Source: Zoroaster sp. YZ-2022 (lineage: Eukaryota; Echinodermata; Asteroidea; Forcipulatida; Zoroasteridae). From it: a stretch of DNA of 64,000 nt. Below are positions 43,775-54,539 of the stretch, in pieces. The stretch is from NCBI GenBank assembly GCA_029582265.1, contig CM055826.1:36092127-36156126 (forward strand), read 5' to 3'. The translations under genes were made by a program, and so were the position numbers. The notes beneath the pieces are model-generated. The model ran no database searches and was not told where the DNA came from. It was given only the letters and a program-made list of their open reading frames with translations. Each line of letters starts with the position of its first letter. Positions within the stretch are counted from its first letter, which is position 1.

Positions 43775-43935
43775 CTATTTCCAGTAATCTACCAAATATA
43801 TCACAGCAGTAGCCATCATCACCAGCAACAAGTTTGACACGAAGACTCCATAGCTTCTTGTTGCTGATCCCTTCAAGTTGTCTTGCCATTCACTCATGCA
43901 AATCATGATGTCTGATGTCCAGCTGACAACATTAC
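43775..43935 (-). CDS. Possible last exon of an unrecognised minus-strand gene
   Basis: After a pyrimidine-rich acceptor (TTTCTCTTTCAAG) the frame reads GNVVSWTSDIMICMSEWQDN, then LKGSATRSYGVFVSNLLLVM and MATAVIYLVDYWK before TAG. About 20 residues from GVFVS to VIYLV would suit a single membrane-spanning helix near the C-terminus. No family is recognised and no convincing upstream exon was found. It could instead be 3' UTR of the hnRNP gene, which is transcribed in the same direction and has an intron after its stop. A second splice-bounded stretch lies at 43644-43706. Confidence 0.25.
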
Positions 43936-44051
43936 CTTGAAAGAGAAACTAAACACAAGATCATTCAGGGATAAATGGTTAAGGTATGACATAAAGAAAG
44001 GCTTTATTTTAAAAAGATTAACCCTCATGTCTGCATAATACCTCCAAAATA

Positions 44052-44270
44052 TTTAGTGAGATACTGGTGGTCTAAGGGAGTAATTCAGGGACCATGTGTG
44101 AGATACTGGTGGTCTATGGGAGTAATTCAGGGACCATGTGTGAGACACTGGTGGTCTATGGGAGTAATTCAGGGACCATGTGTGAGATACTGGTGGTCTA
44201 TGGGAGTAATTCAGGGACAATGTGTGAGACACTGGTGGTCTATGGGAGTAATTCAGGGACCATGTGCATG
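44052..44270. repeat. 42-bp tandem repeat, five copies
   Basis: GAGATACTGGTGGTCTATGG then GAGTAATTCAGGGACCATGTGT. Units alternate GAGATAC and GAGACAC. The unit is divisible by three, so it gives a repetitive open frame that I do not treat as a gene. Confidence 0.92.
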
Positions 44271-44279
44271 GGGGTTAAC

Positions 44280-46435
44280 AAAATGGGGTACAAAAAAAAA
44301 CTACCCTTTTGGCTATCATTATCGAGAACAAAATACATTTTAAACAAAACACCAAATTGTTTTAAATTCAGGATCCCGTTGATGTCATTACCAGCATTAG
44401 CAGAAATCTAAAGTATGCCACCTCACTCTAGCCCAGTCCATGGAATGTTGTATACCAAACACAAATGTATTAGGGCATCGAGTATTAGGACATCCTAGGA
44501 TAAGAAACTCAAAGCTACAATTCTACAAGTAACAGCACATCCAACAACTGCCCCTATACAATTCTATGAATAGCAGCACATCCAACAGCATACAATGTTA
44601 AGTTAAACTAGTATCTCCGTAGAAACACTTGAATGCACATTATCCCAAACAAAGTTCTGAACAATAGACGGGGAGAGTTAGGCCTTTCTTGATGCGAGTT
44701 CTCATTTGGACCTGTGTCAAGGTGTTCCAACAGTGTAAACTACTGTCTCACTACAAGCGTCATTAGTAAATACTGTTTGAAAAGACCATGTGAAAAATTC
44801 TCTTTTGAGTAGTAATTAGTTCTGAAAAGAACTGGTGGTTACAACTTGATGTTTCAATCTGTATGTTCTGATCATCATAAGTTCTCCCATTTCAGAGATA
44901 ACTCACCAACGAATAAAATATGCACATTTCCAACATGTTACAATTATGATTTTTTTTTTTTTTTTTTTTACTTTAAGACTTTGCACAGAGTTGAAACATT
45001 TTTTTTTTTTTTAATGGTTTAAAGTAAGCATACTCAGAAACAGTTTTGTCAACATTACAAATGTTGTACCTTCCCCTTAACTTAGTAATCTATTTAACAC
45101 TGTTCCGTTTAAAAAGTTTTAATAAAAATTTAAAAAATGATAAGAAAAAGAAAACAAAATTTAATTCTGAAAAATTAAATTTTGATGAAATTCTTCTTTA
45201 GAAAAAACTCGGATACGAAATTTGTCATGGATTAAAATTTGTCTTCCGAAAAATACTTAAATATTGTAGTAAAAGAATACTACATAATTCTCTTGAAGTC
45301 CCTACAAGGAAAATTGTTTGAAGTAAAAAAAATAATAATAATAAAACAAAGTGTTATAATTTCTCTTATCAATGAACGAACAGAAAGGTTGTGGAGATAG
45401 TTGCAAAGTTGTGTTGTATGTTTAACTGTTCCATTTATTTGACATCATAAAAAAACTGTACGAACAAACTTCATTACTTGTTAAAAGTGCAAAAAACAGC
45501 CGACTTAGTGTGACATGCTTAACAATAACAGCATTACAATGAGACAATCTTAACAATAATAGCAATAAAATGCAACACTATGGCTGAGAAAACTGGTCAA
45601 TTAACTAATTAGATTGAAAATGTCCTGACATGTTTTGATCATCACGTTTCAATACTAACGTAAAAAATACACTAATTATTTGGTTGTTATAACAGAATAA
45701 GTGGGTTTAACCTTATGGGGAAAATGTACTTGGGGGAAAAAATTATCCATGTCTAAAATGGTTTTAAAATAATTACAAGCGGAAGAAAAGTTTTGCATTA
45801 TGAAATCAAATCATTAAACACTTGGTAACCAGAATACACAACTTACAAAACACTGCTGACTATTTGATGAGTATCAATATATACATGATTTAAGAAAGAT
45901 GTGACATGAAACGGTAGTTGGAGTGCAATTGACTACTCAAATAGACTGATTTCTAGGACTGATTTACATTTGTAATAAGCTCAATAATGCATATTTATAA
46001 GCATTGTAACACATAGGATTTGGCAAATAAAATGTTTAAGATATCGATATCCATGACACATAATTAGTGGAATGGACTTGATCAATAAACTGAGTACATA
46101 ATGAATCCCAACATTTTCAAGACGCTTTGAGAAAAAAGTAATTCTAGGAATAATGTCGGACGGTATTATTTTGTTGCTTCATTATATTCATTGACAGATT
46201 CAGGAATTCAGTGTACTATTGTCAAGACTATCACACCAGTACATGATTCTATTCAAGATTTATTTAAAGTTAATCAAACTTGTACATGTACAGTATATTG
46301 TAACTGGTTTAAACTTTAAAGACTCAAGTCTGCAAGATTGTATTTACAAGGTCATCCTAGGTCACTTATTACATAATTGAGTTAAACATAATTGAGATTT
46401 ATCAATGAAGTCACAATTATTTAGTTTGCTTTCTG
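44280..46435. other. Intergenic, no gene seen
   Basis: AT-rich DNA with poly(T) runs (44949-44969, 45000-45012). It may include 3' UTR of the minus-strand hnRNP gene, whose poly(A) site was not identified. Confidence 0.4.
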
Positions 46436-46439
46436 AAGT

Positions 46440-46815
46440 CTCAAGATGTCTGTATTATGATGCAAAGGTCTCCTTATAAACATATTGAACTTAAAGCATT
46501 CTGCGCTATAAGGTTCCGAAGTTCTTATCTAGATATTGATCTTAAAGCTGTCTGCATTATGATGCAAAGGTCTTCTTATAAACAAATTGAACTTAAAGCA
46601 GTCTGCGCTATAAGGTTCCGAAGTTCTTATCTAGATCTTGACGCTGTCTGCATTATGCTGCAAAGGTCTCCTTATAAACAAATTGAACTTAAAGCAGTCT
46701 GCACTATAATGGAAGGTTCCCAAAGTTTTTATCTAGATCTTGATCTTAAAGCAGTCTGCACTATGGTGGAAGGTTCCAAAGTTCTTATCTAGATCTTGAT
46801 CTTAAAGTAATCTGC
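46440..46815. repeat. 51-bp higher-order tandem repeat (A/B monomers)
   Basis: Monomers begin CTTAAAGCAGTCTGC. Type A continues GCTATAAGGTTCCGAAGTTC then TTATCTAGAT; type B continues ATTATGATGCAAAGGTCTCC then TTATAAACA. Order is B-A-B-A-B-A'-A', so the older unit is a dimer of about 102 bp. Confidence 0.88.
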
Positions 46816-47956
46816 AAATTTCACTGATAATCTCTGGGGTTGAGGTCCAATATCTAGATAGCTTTCTGTACTCTCCGCACTATTCCAGGTATTAGGTGTG
46901 AATTAGCATCCTTCGTTCAATGAGTTTCTTTGAGAAAGTGTGAGTGATCTAAGATGACTATAATTGATGGCTAAGATGGAGTCCCACTGCTTATAGTAAG
47001 GGTAATGCTAAGATTACCGTCACATATAGATCTCTAGGAAAGGAAAAATATACAAAAATGGTGAGAATGCTTGGGGGATTTCATGAAAAGATCATGAAAA
47101 ACACAAATTCAACTATAAATGTTTTTTTTTTCAGAATAAAATATGTGATGATTGAGGAACAAACAATTATTATGCACAAGTCGGTTTTCTAGATTTACAC
47201 CAGGAAAAATATACAGTTGATGTGATTTGTCAGGTTCAAGGATGAAGACTTATAAACTAGTTATTGTATTTCAGGGGAAAATTATTTGGACAAAGGAGAA
47301 ATGTTACATATGAACGTATTGCTGAGAAAAAACAGAAATAAAGCAAAAATGCAGTTCAAATAGGGGTTACTTTTTAATGGAATTCCTCTTTTTAGTTCAA
47401 TTTACCAGTGAATTGCTACGTGAAAAACCAGTCAACTGACTTGATGGCTAGAGAGAGAAATTACTTAGTAGGGATATTCCTTTGTCTAGCTGACTGGTTT
47501 TGACCTGTCCAGTGCCTACTTGCTTATAATCTTCATTTTTACCAAGCGACACCATTGTTAATTACTTAATAATTGTTCAAATACTTTGGTTTTAAGCTGG
47601 TAATGGTACCTTATACTAGGCAAGCATTTACAGACTGCAATTATTTGACTGCTGGAGACATTTTGTACTAAATCTTACTTTTGTGATTTTGAGCAGTTTA
47701 ACTAGTCACAATGTTTTTTTTCAATTCAGGTAACACAAACTAAAACAAAAACACATGTGCCTTAACTGACCCTTACCAGCCTTGATCAATCACCAAGACC
47801 AAATTTTTGTTTCAGCATTAAACATGTGTGATTTAGGACTGATAAAATACAATACAAATATGTACTTGTTGGACTGCACAAAAAGTTGATTTAGGTAAAT
47901 TTTCAATTGTTGATTACCGTGTTTAAAACACTTTATATGTCAATCAGCTTACTTAC
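46816..47956. other. Region downstream of hnRNP stop, contents unclear
   Basis: No protein-like frame. On the minus strand this is the intron, and possibly a further 3' UTR exon, of the hnRNP transcript. Confidence 0.35.
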
Positions 47957-48033
47957 CTTGAGACACAGTGATATGATCTAGTATGGCCTGTATCCACCAC
48001 CACGACCACCCCCATATCCACCACCGCCATAAC
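47957..48033 (-). CDS. hnRNP exon 7 (C-terminus, stop, then a donor)
   Basis: Encodes GYGGGGYGGGRGGGYRPY and the stop at 47980-47978, then 21 nt of untranslated sequence ending CAAG|GTAAGT (donor at 47956). An intron therefore follows the stop. Because it is closer than about 50 nt to the stop, it should not by itself trigger nonsense-mediated decay. Confidence 0.88.
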
Positions 48034-51000
48034 CTGATTAAGTATATACAAAGGATTATATTTTCATCTGTTTGGTGGGTTTAGTCTTAAGGGATATATG
48101 ATTTACAGTTATTAACAGCACAAGAAATGTAATCCATTTTGCATTTTCCCCGATATTAAACATCGCCAAATGTAGACCCTTCTACCCCAATACATATTTG
48201 GTGTAAAGTTGATCATGTTATCAAAGATTATAGTAAATAAATTCTTCCCGTCAGGTTAGTAAAATTGGTTAAACTATTACCCAACAGTACAAGGAATAAT
48301 GTGTATTCACTTCAAAATCATCTGTACTAATAAAAACATGGAATTTTGAGTTGCCCCATCACCTCAAAGTTAGTTATAACAGAGATTCAATCATTATGTA
48401 CAAATAGCCTTAAAGAGAGGGTAAAACAGTACTATTTGGAAAATAACATTCTTTAGTTTGAAAAAATGTCAAAAATTACATGTACCATGTGAAAGGCTCA
48501 TAACAATTGGTGCTCACTTTATATTGTTTATAGAAATTTACGATTTTTTTTATTTATTTGTTTAGAAATTCAACACAATTATTCCTTTTTTCTTTCAAGT
48601 AAAAGCACTTCTCATGTTTTATACTTAAACCAACTTTATACCAAGTAAGCTTTAACAAAATAGTTTGTTAACCCTGACTCCCTAAGCATTGTTAGTGAAC
48701 AATAAAAATCCTTCAAAATCCTCCAACTGCCTTTGTTGTCTAGGGAGTTAGGGTTAATTTGATGATTTGTTTATTACAAATGATGTATCTTCCCTTGAAA
48801 TTGTAAAACATTGTGTTATAAGTGAACTAACCTTCTCTAACTGGTCCATAACTGGAGTTGCCACCAGAATAGCTGGATCCCACGTCATATCCACTGTTAC
48901 CACTGCCCCAGCCTAATTAATTAAATAACAAAAACAATTTAATAACAGCTGTTTTTTATATTTGTTATAACTGCATGTATTGCCTTTATTTTTTGAAAAA
49001 AAAAAGAAAAAAAATTGTTATTATTCAACTTAGCTGTATTAAGTTCTAATAAAAAAAATTAAACGAGAAAAATGTGAAGACACCGACTTGTACAGGTATT
49101 TTAAAATCATTTAAATGTAGCAACAAACAATTACACTTTCAGCTTACTGTCATAACTGCTGCCCCAGCCGCCAGATTGACCACTGTAAGATCCACCTCCT
49201 CGACCTCCTCGTCCACCACGTCTTCCTCCACCACGGCCACCACCATAGCCATCTCCTCCATATGAATCACCACCACCATAACCCGAGTTATAGTCACCGC
49301 CTGAATATCCACCACCACCCGAATATCCACCACCGGAATATCCACCTACAGACAAAGTAAGTCATTCTTGTTATGGGGCCATCAATTTGGTTGTCTTCAA
49401 TAATATACAGGACATTCACTGGACTGAACAAGTCGGACAAGTGCACACACTTTCTTTAGACATCTTTACTTTTTGTGCCTTATAATTTGTGCAGTATTGT
49501 ACATATATGCTTCATTTTAAAATTATGTTTGGTTAATATACTACTCAAAACAATTTAGGGAACAAAACAATTTAGGGAACACCGGAGTTATTGAAATGTT
49601 CCATGAACCGGGTTTTTATATATAATTTTGTAGTAACCAATCAACATCAACAAATTTTTTCACTGCGAACAGGATACACCCATGGGATGTCTCCCACCCC
49701 CAACCAAATTGACCCCTGGATATGACATCCAAAATACATTCATCCGACTTACAATTACCAAGATGAGATGGATGAGAGAAGATACTTACCCCTACCTCGA
49801 CCACCTCCCCGTCCACCATATCCCCCTCGACTACCTCCAGCCTCATTCTCTCTCGGTGTAGCTTTCTTGGCAACGACGCTGACGCCATTTATCTCATGAG
49901 TCTCCATGACTAAACACGGTTCAAGACATGATACATTCTTGTTAGTATCACTTAGATAGTGAGTTGCCACTATTTTCATATTCTTAATTTATTCTTTGTT
50001 TCATTTATGTGACAAAATTTATCTCGTTTCAGAAAAACCTACACAAATATTCACATTTACAAAATGTGTTTTCTGTAAAAAAAATTTAAAAAAATAGTTA
50101 ATGCTTCTTCATAGTTTTTCATGAATTAGACGCTGCATTAAGCTGAAACTTTTGCAGGTTTGTTTTATAATTATCTTGATTCAAAGAGAATAAGCATATT
50201 CACAGCAGTTTTGCTAACATTACCAATGCTATACCTTCCCTTTAATGTATATTTTGATTCAAAGAGTAAGCATACTCATAAAAGCAGTTTAGCCAACATT
50301 ACCAATGTTTAACTTTTTATGCATATCTCGGTTCAAATAGAGTAAGCAGGTTTCATTATATATTTTTGTTGTAACCAAAATCATAAAATAATGACTTACT
50401 TGCTAATTTGTCCACCATGTGACGATTAGCCAACTCAATAAAGGCAAAGCCTTTAGGTGTATCCGTTTCCTTGTCTTTGACCATGTGGATTTTCACAATG
50501 TGGCAGAAGCTACCGAAGTATTCCTGCAAGTCCTCTTCTGTTATGTTTTTGTTTTTGAAGCCAGCAACAAACAGTTTTTTGGTACTATAATGACCGTAAT
50601 CCTTCCTCTGAAAAGAAAAAACTATGAGTTTTTCAGATGAGCTCAAACACATGACAATATAAGATTTAGTACTAAGTGCGTATGCTTCTGCCAGCCAGTG
50701 ATCACTGGAGATATTCCGCAGGTATGCACATCAACTGCAAAATATGCCAAACACTGCACTCACCCACAGTGATCTAACAACATGTGCCCTCAAGAGCTCA
50801 TGCACAGAGTGAATACTGCACTTGTACTTAAGCTTGTGTGATAACACGATAATAGATGGGTACAACCATCAGGCATGCAACTGCACTTTTTTTTTTAAAA
50901 GAGGAAAATGCCAGGCACAGCAAGAATTTATACACCGTTTTTCAGTTTTCCATTGCACAGCTGAAAAACCAAAAAAGAGGAAATCAGCTGATCTGCTGAA

Positions 51001-53509
51001 AAGTTGCATGCCTGAACCAAAGTGTTAGCCATGCCTGAACCATAGTCGTTAGCCAGCAATACTCTTGGATGTCTTTTGGACGCCCTGTTTGCTAAATGGA
51101 CACCCTGTTTTATTTGTAAAACACATGCTGACGTATTGCAGTTAATTATTTGGACACCCTGGTTTTCAAAGATTTACAAAGTTGTACACCCTATTTCCAA
51201 ACCCTGGCTTATACTCTGGGTTAAACTGTGGTTATCTGCTCTAAAGTAATCATGCATGAAAGAAAAAAATCATGATACTATTGAAAATCGCGATATATGT
51301 TTGACGATATATCGTGGATGAAAAAAATGGATATCACTCAAGCCTACCTCTTTTGGGGCTGCACGTTTTACTTCTACTTTCTTGCCGTTAATAACGTGAA
51401 ACTCGTCTTTGTCTTCATCTTTGTCTAAAACGATGCTGTCCGTTTCTTCAATTGTACACATTGTGACGAAACCAAAACCCCTTGATGCCTTCGTCTGAGG
51501 GTCTGTAATAACGACACAATCGACAATTGTGCCATAAGGACTGAAGTAATCCCTAAGCTGACCATCCCCGGTCTCTTCCCTCTTCAGACCCCCCACAAAG
51601 AGCTTTCGCAGTACTTCATCTCCAGCCTAATATCAAATAGAGATAATAAGTATAATCAATAATCAAGAAACATCTGTTTGAGTTATTGTGGGTACACCAT
51701 GTATCACTATACAATGCAAGTAGATCTATGTACATGTAGTATCTCACTGGTGAATCTATTTCCACTTATTTTTCATTCATTTATTTTTTGGACACTTGCA
51801 TGGATCAAACGTAAAATCACTATGAAATGTATGGTACAACATTGGTATTAGGAAATGTACATTCATTCCAACACTCAAGAATAATATCATACAAACTTGC
51901 ACATGTCAAAGTATCATCACAATAGGTGCTTACATTTTTGAGAAAACAAACAAACATTTTGTATTAGTAAAAGTTGGCCGACGTATGAACTCATAATGAC
52001 TAGTCAGTTATTCATTGATCTGAATGGTGCAATACACCATACATGTATGAGTTGGCATGATGTGAGCCCGGAATCTCATGTTAGTACAATGTACGAGTTA
52101 TCAAGGGCCAAGGATTTACATGAGTTAAGGCTAAAAATGGTTGGTGTAACACTGACGTTGGTGTAACACTGATATCAGTGTGAAATTGTATTTGTTTTTT
52201 ATACTGCAGGGAAATAGTAATGTAGGGTATAAATGCTGTAATCTGATGATGATGAGGTGTAGTGACATAGGGGCATAATTACTATAAACTACTCAGACTG
52301 GCGATGCCAATAAACAGTTTCACAATAATATGCGCCATGCTTTTGATGGGGCAAAATTGTTTATTTCAAACACTGGTTTCCTGCGCTTGATCTTCACATG
52401 CCCTCCAGACACATGCGTGAAGTTCAAGCACCAGCAACCAGTGTTCGAAAAGAAAAAAAGCCTACTAAGTAACGTTTGGTACTTTATAAAACTTAACTTT
52501 ACTACACCAAATTTTTACTTATTTCTGCTAGGCTAATTCACGCAATTTTTATTTTAAAAGAGTAACATTTAACATTAACATTAAAAGTTTGACACATTTT
52601 TAAAATTTTATTTTGTTAACCAGTTCGCGTCGGGAATAAAAAAGTTTTTCTGGGCCACTGTGCGGGTTTCTTTTTCCCACACAAACACGTTAATGGAAGC
52701 TTCCACAGTGCGTGGCCACGTCTACCGAGCATGTCACTGTTCGCTCGGCTCGTTGCCACGTCAACCGAGCATGCATACAAATATTCCGGAGTTTCCTATG
52801 GCATGTTTAAATCTCTCCGATCCGTGGTGCAAAAGAAAATTGCGTGTATACACGGCCTCCGACGCGAACTGGTTAGGCCTAATAGGCCTATAAAAATTTA
52901 TAAATAGTTATAATCTAACGACCCGTTATATTGTGGAGAACCCTTTTTAAAACTGCCAGAAAAATAAGAAAATAACAGGGAAAGAAATTGTTAAAAATGT
53001 ATTAAATACCATATTCCAAATAATGTACATTTTAAAACATATTTCCAGGTAGAACCATGGTCAAGGAGTTACCTGTACATTTTCTGCCCAGTTTCCGGAC
53101 GTCGGCGCTTCAGACTTCCGGACCGAATTATTAATATTAAAATCATTCAAGGTTATTAAATACGCAAGTTTTACTAAATTAATGCCAACATTTAACTGAA
53201 CCAGTTTCAAGTAGATCCGCCGATGAGATTTTTTACAATAGTTAATCAAAGTGTGCCATGTTAGATGACATGAGACCGACAGTACAAAATACATTAACAC
53301 TACAGTTACATGTACATGCGGCGGACTGACAAATATTTAATTAAAACAAAATACCTACTACGTTACTCTCGTTTTTGCAGTCAATTTATACAGATAAATG
53401 CCACAATATTCAACAATTCGACCAAAAATACCACTTTTTTAACAGGAAGAAGTATAATTTAAAATAATTAACAAAAAGTGAGAAATACCGAGTGTTGTGC
53501 CATCGACAT
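47978..53509 (-). CDS. hnRNP A/B/D-type protein, two RRMs and Gly-rich tail (7 exons)
   Basis: A nuclear RNA-binding protein of the class that packages pre-mRNA and influences splicing, export and stability. Coding exons on the minus strand: 53509-53489, 51626-51348, 50607-50400, 49909-49790, 49345-49148, 48912-48832 and 48033-47978. All junctions are GT-AG with agreeing phases, giving 320 residues. RRM1 has RNP2 LFVGGL (16-21) and RNP1 RGFGFVTM (56-63); RRM2 has RNP2 LFVAGF (112-117) and RNP1 KGFAFIEL (152-159). The tail from about residue 194 is rich in RGG, GGYSGG and GYGGG repeats, typical of low-complexity domains that phase separate. It ends GGYRPY, like the (Y/R)xPY ending of hnRNP D/AB proteins recognised by transportin. 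I cannot choose between A/B and D orthology. The ATG at residue 3 is an alternative start. Confidence 0.93.
48668..48757. mobile_element. 90-bp TTAA-flanked MITE in hnRNP intron 6
   Basis: TTAA + CCCTGACTCCCTAAGCATTG ... TTGTCTAGGGAGTTAGGG + TTAA. Close to the 42599-42678 copy but with AATCCTTCAAAATCCTCCAA in the middle. Confidence 0.75.
48832..48912 (-). CDS. hnRNP exon 6 (Gly/Ser/Tyr tail)
   Basis: Encodes WGSGNSGYDVGSSYSGGNSS then YGPVRE. Acceptor TTAATTAG|GC, donor GAAG|GTTAGT. 81 nt, so skipping would keep the frame. Confidence 0.88.
49148..49345 (-). CDS. hnRNP exon 5 (GGY and RGG repeats)
   Basis: Encodes repeated GYSGGG units, then SYGGDGYGGGRGGGRRGGRG and a WGSSYD end. Arg in GRGG/RGG contexts are probable arginine-methylation sites. 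198 nt, frame-neutral if skipped, which fits alternative inclusion of tail exons in this family. The + strand shadow frame gives spurious Ser/Thr-rich ORFs. Confidence 0.9.
49790..49909 (-). CDS. hnRNP exon 4 (end of RRM2, first RGG)
   Basis: Encodes METHEINGVSVVAKKATPRE, closing RRM2, then NEAGGSRGGYGGRGGGRGR. Acceptor CGTGTTTAG|TC, donor AGGG|GTAAGT. Confidence 0.9.
50400..50607 (-). CDS. hnRNP exon 3 (RRM2)
   Basis: Encodes RKDYGHYSTKKLFVAGFKNK, the EEDLQEYFGSFC segment and KGFAFIELANRHMVDKLA. The helix and strand pattern of an RRM is complete once joined to exon 4. Acceptor TCTTTTCAG|AG, donor GCAA|GTAAGT. Confidence 0.94.
50690..50820. repeat. Dispersed repeat, copy in hnRNP intron 2
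   Basis: Counterpart of 37485-37625 in PI4KB intron 13; the shared core is CCAAACACTGC ... GTGCCCTCAA-AGCTCATG. Confidence 0.55.
51035..51225. repeat. Single-copy form of the 32-bp-array repeat, hnRNP intron 2
   Basis: CGTTAGCCAGCAATACTCTT, GCTAAATGGACACCCTGTTT, CTGGTTTTCAAAGATTTACA and CCAAACCCTGGCTTATACTC follow the same order as 29720-30300. Here the 32-bp unit is present about twice rather than 14 times. Confidence 0.75.
51271..51347 (-). mobile_element. Truncated MITE whose end forms the hnRNP intron 2 donor
   Basis: Read from the exon on the minus strand, the intron starts GTAGGCTTGAGTGATATCCA and goes on TTTTTTTCATCCACGATATATCG. The element at 26616 starts TAGGCTTGGGCAATATCAAT and goes on TTTTTTCATCCACAATATATGG. 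The two agree over about 45 bp from the terminal base, so the intron's second base (T) onward is transposon end. Confidence 0.75.
51348..51626 (-). CDS. hnRNP exon 2 (RRM1)
   Basis: Encodes AGDEVLRKLFVGGLKREETG, the TIVDCVVITDPQTKASRGFG segment and KVEVKRAAPKE. It contains the entire first RRM. A small acidic/lysine insert (LDKDEDKDEFHV) lies before the last strand. Acceptor ATATTAG|GC, donor GAG|GTAGGC. Confidence 0.94.
51627..52616. other. Part of hnRNP intron 1
   Basis: No exon seen. It contains the 52325-52450 copy of the dispersed repeat found at 15003-15178 (GGGGCAAAATTGTTTATTTC) and a short duplication of GGTGTAACACTGA. Confidence 0.5.
52617..52875. mobile_element. 259-bp MITE with perfect 17-bp ends, hnRNP intron 1
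   Basis: TAACCAGTTCGCGTCGG (52617-52633) and its exact reverse complement (52859-52875). The interior is GC-richer than the intron and repeats CCACGTC-ACCGAGCATG twice. No coding potential. Confidence 0.8.
53489..53509 (-). CDS. hnRNP exon 1 coding part (MSMAQHS)
   Basis: Seven codons, then donor TCG|GTATTT. Phase 0 joins exactly to AGDEVLRKLF in exon 2. Short first coding exons are usual for this family. No earlier ATG occurs in the 70 nt upstream on this strand. Confidence 0.75.
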
Positions 53510-53660
53510 TGTGAGCTTTAAACACGTGTTCCTGAACGCAGAGAATGCAACACCAATATACTGAATTGCTTTTTTATATTATAAACGCAGCGTTCATATG
53601 CTCCAACCACGTGACAGGTGTCGATTGAAACTGCGCATGCGTCTGCGTATGCGTTTTCGG
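53510..53660 (-). promoter_or_regulatory. Putative hnRNP core promoter
   Basis: On the minus strand a TATAAAAA box (53578-53571) stands 62-69 nt before the ATG, placing a start site about 35 nt upstream of it. Further up are two CACGTG E-boxes (53608-53613, plus 53523-53528 in the leader) and TGCGCATGCG (about 53632), an NRF-1-like palindrome common in housekeeping promoters. Confidence 0.4.
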
Positions 53661-54300
53661 ATTAAGGTGATTCAGTTTAATCACGCACAGTGGATTTATA
53701 AAGTTCCGCAAAAGAGAACTAGGCCCAAATTTATCATAATTATTATGGACTAAGCGAAAAACTGGCGCTATTACATGCAACATATCTTGTTTGTTTTGCG
53801 TCTTTATTTTGTCTTCTTGTTTCTCTTTGGTTGTTTGTCTTGTCAGTTTCTTTCTCTCTTTTTGTAGTTTTTTGCTTGTATTTTGTTTTTTATTAAGTTC
53901 AAAGGCTATATTTTGATGTATAAATTTTAATGATTTGAGATGTTTATGTTTTTTTAAATTATTGATGAATAATATATTTTTGTATAACTGCCTGTAAAAT
54001 GATCTAAATAATAAAAACATAATAAATAAAATAAATAGCAGAAAATGCTACGTTTCCGTTAGCGTATTGCACAGTTAGCACGAATGTCTGCTTGTGCGCA
54101 TTTAATTGCATTGGTACTGCAGGCACGATCTATTTTCATAGTGAGCGTAATAAGGTTTCACTGCGGCTTATACATACGAGTACGGGATGCACCCAGTTCC
54201 TGCGCAGTCACACCAAATTCAAATAATATAATTTTTATGCCAAGTCACATTGTTATGTCATCATTGGGCGCGGGCAAATGTTCATATTCCTGGTAGGCCT
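53661..54300. other. Upstream of hnRNP; no gene accepted
   Basis: The 148-codon minus-strand frame (53574-54020) is lysine/asparagine-rich, overlaps the promoter and matches no family I know. No other feature is evident. Confidence 0.4.
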
Positions 54301-54304
54301 ATTA

Positions 54305-54490
54305 ATGTGTGAAAAAAAAGTCGTTTAAAACACAGCGCAGAAGAATTCTAATCGATCCAGCGATTTTCACTGCAATGGACATCGTTTCATCATAGCACCA
54401 ACAACAACACATAAAATAAAATAAAATAAAATAAATAATAAAATAAATAAAAATGGCGTCGCGAGCGGAGACCAGAAACTGGAGACCTTT
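54305..54490. repeat. Dispersed repeat, diverged copy at 56570-56740
   Basis: Shares TGTGAAAAA-GT-GTTTAAA, AGAATTC-AATC-ATCCAG and GGACATCGTTTCAT, then GGAGA-CAGAAACT, with 56570-56740. The insert between has an (AAATAAAATA)n run here. Confidence 0.65.
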
Positions 54491-54539
54491 TTTGGGCCTA
54501 AAAAGGTAATTGCTCAAGCGCGAGTTGATTGCGAGTTAA

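Noticed and set aside
44056..44411. Repetitive ORFs with WWSMGVIQGPCVRYWW or ILVVYGSNSGTMCE units
   Set aside because: Both frames of a 42-bp tandem repeat are open, which points to the repeat and not to a protein.
49131..49355. Ser/Thr-rich + strand ORF over hnRNP exon 5
   Set aside because: It is the antisense shadow of the Gly/Arg-rich hnRNP tail.
53574..54020. 148-codon minus-strand ORF, Lys/Asn/Gln-rich
   Set aside because: It overlaps the likely hnRNP promoter, has AT-driven composition and no recognisable domain.
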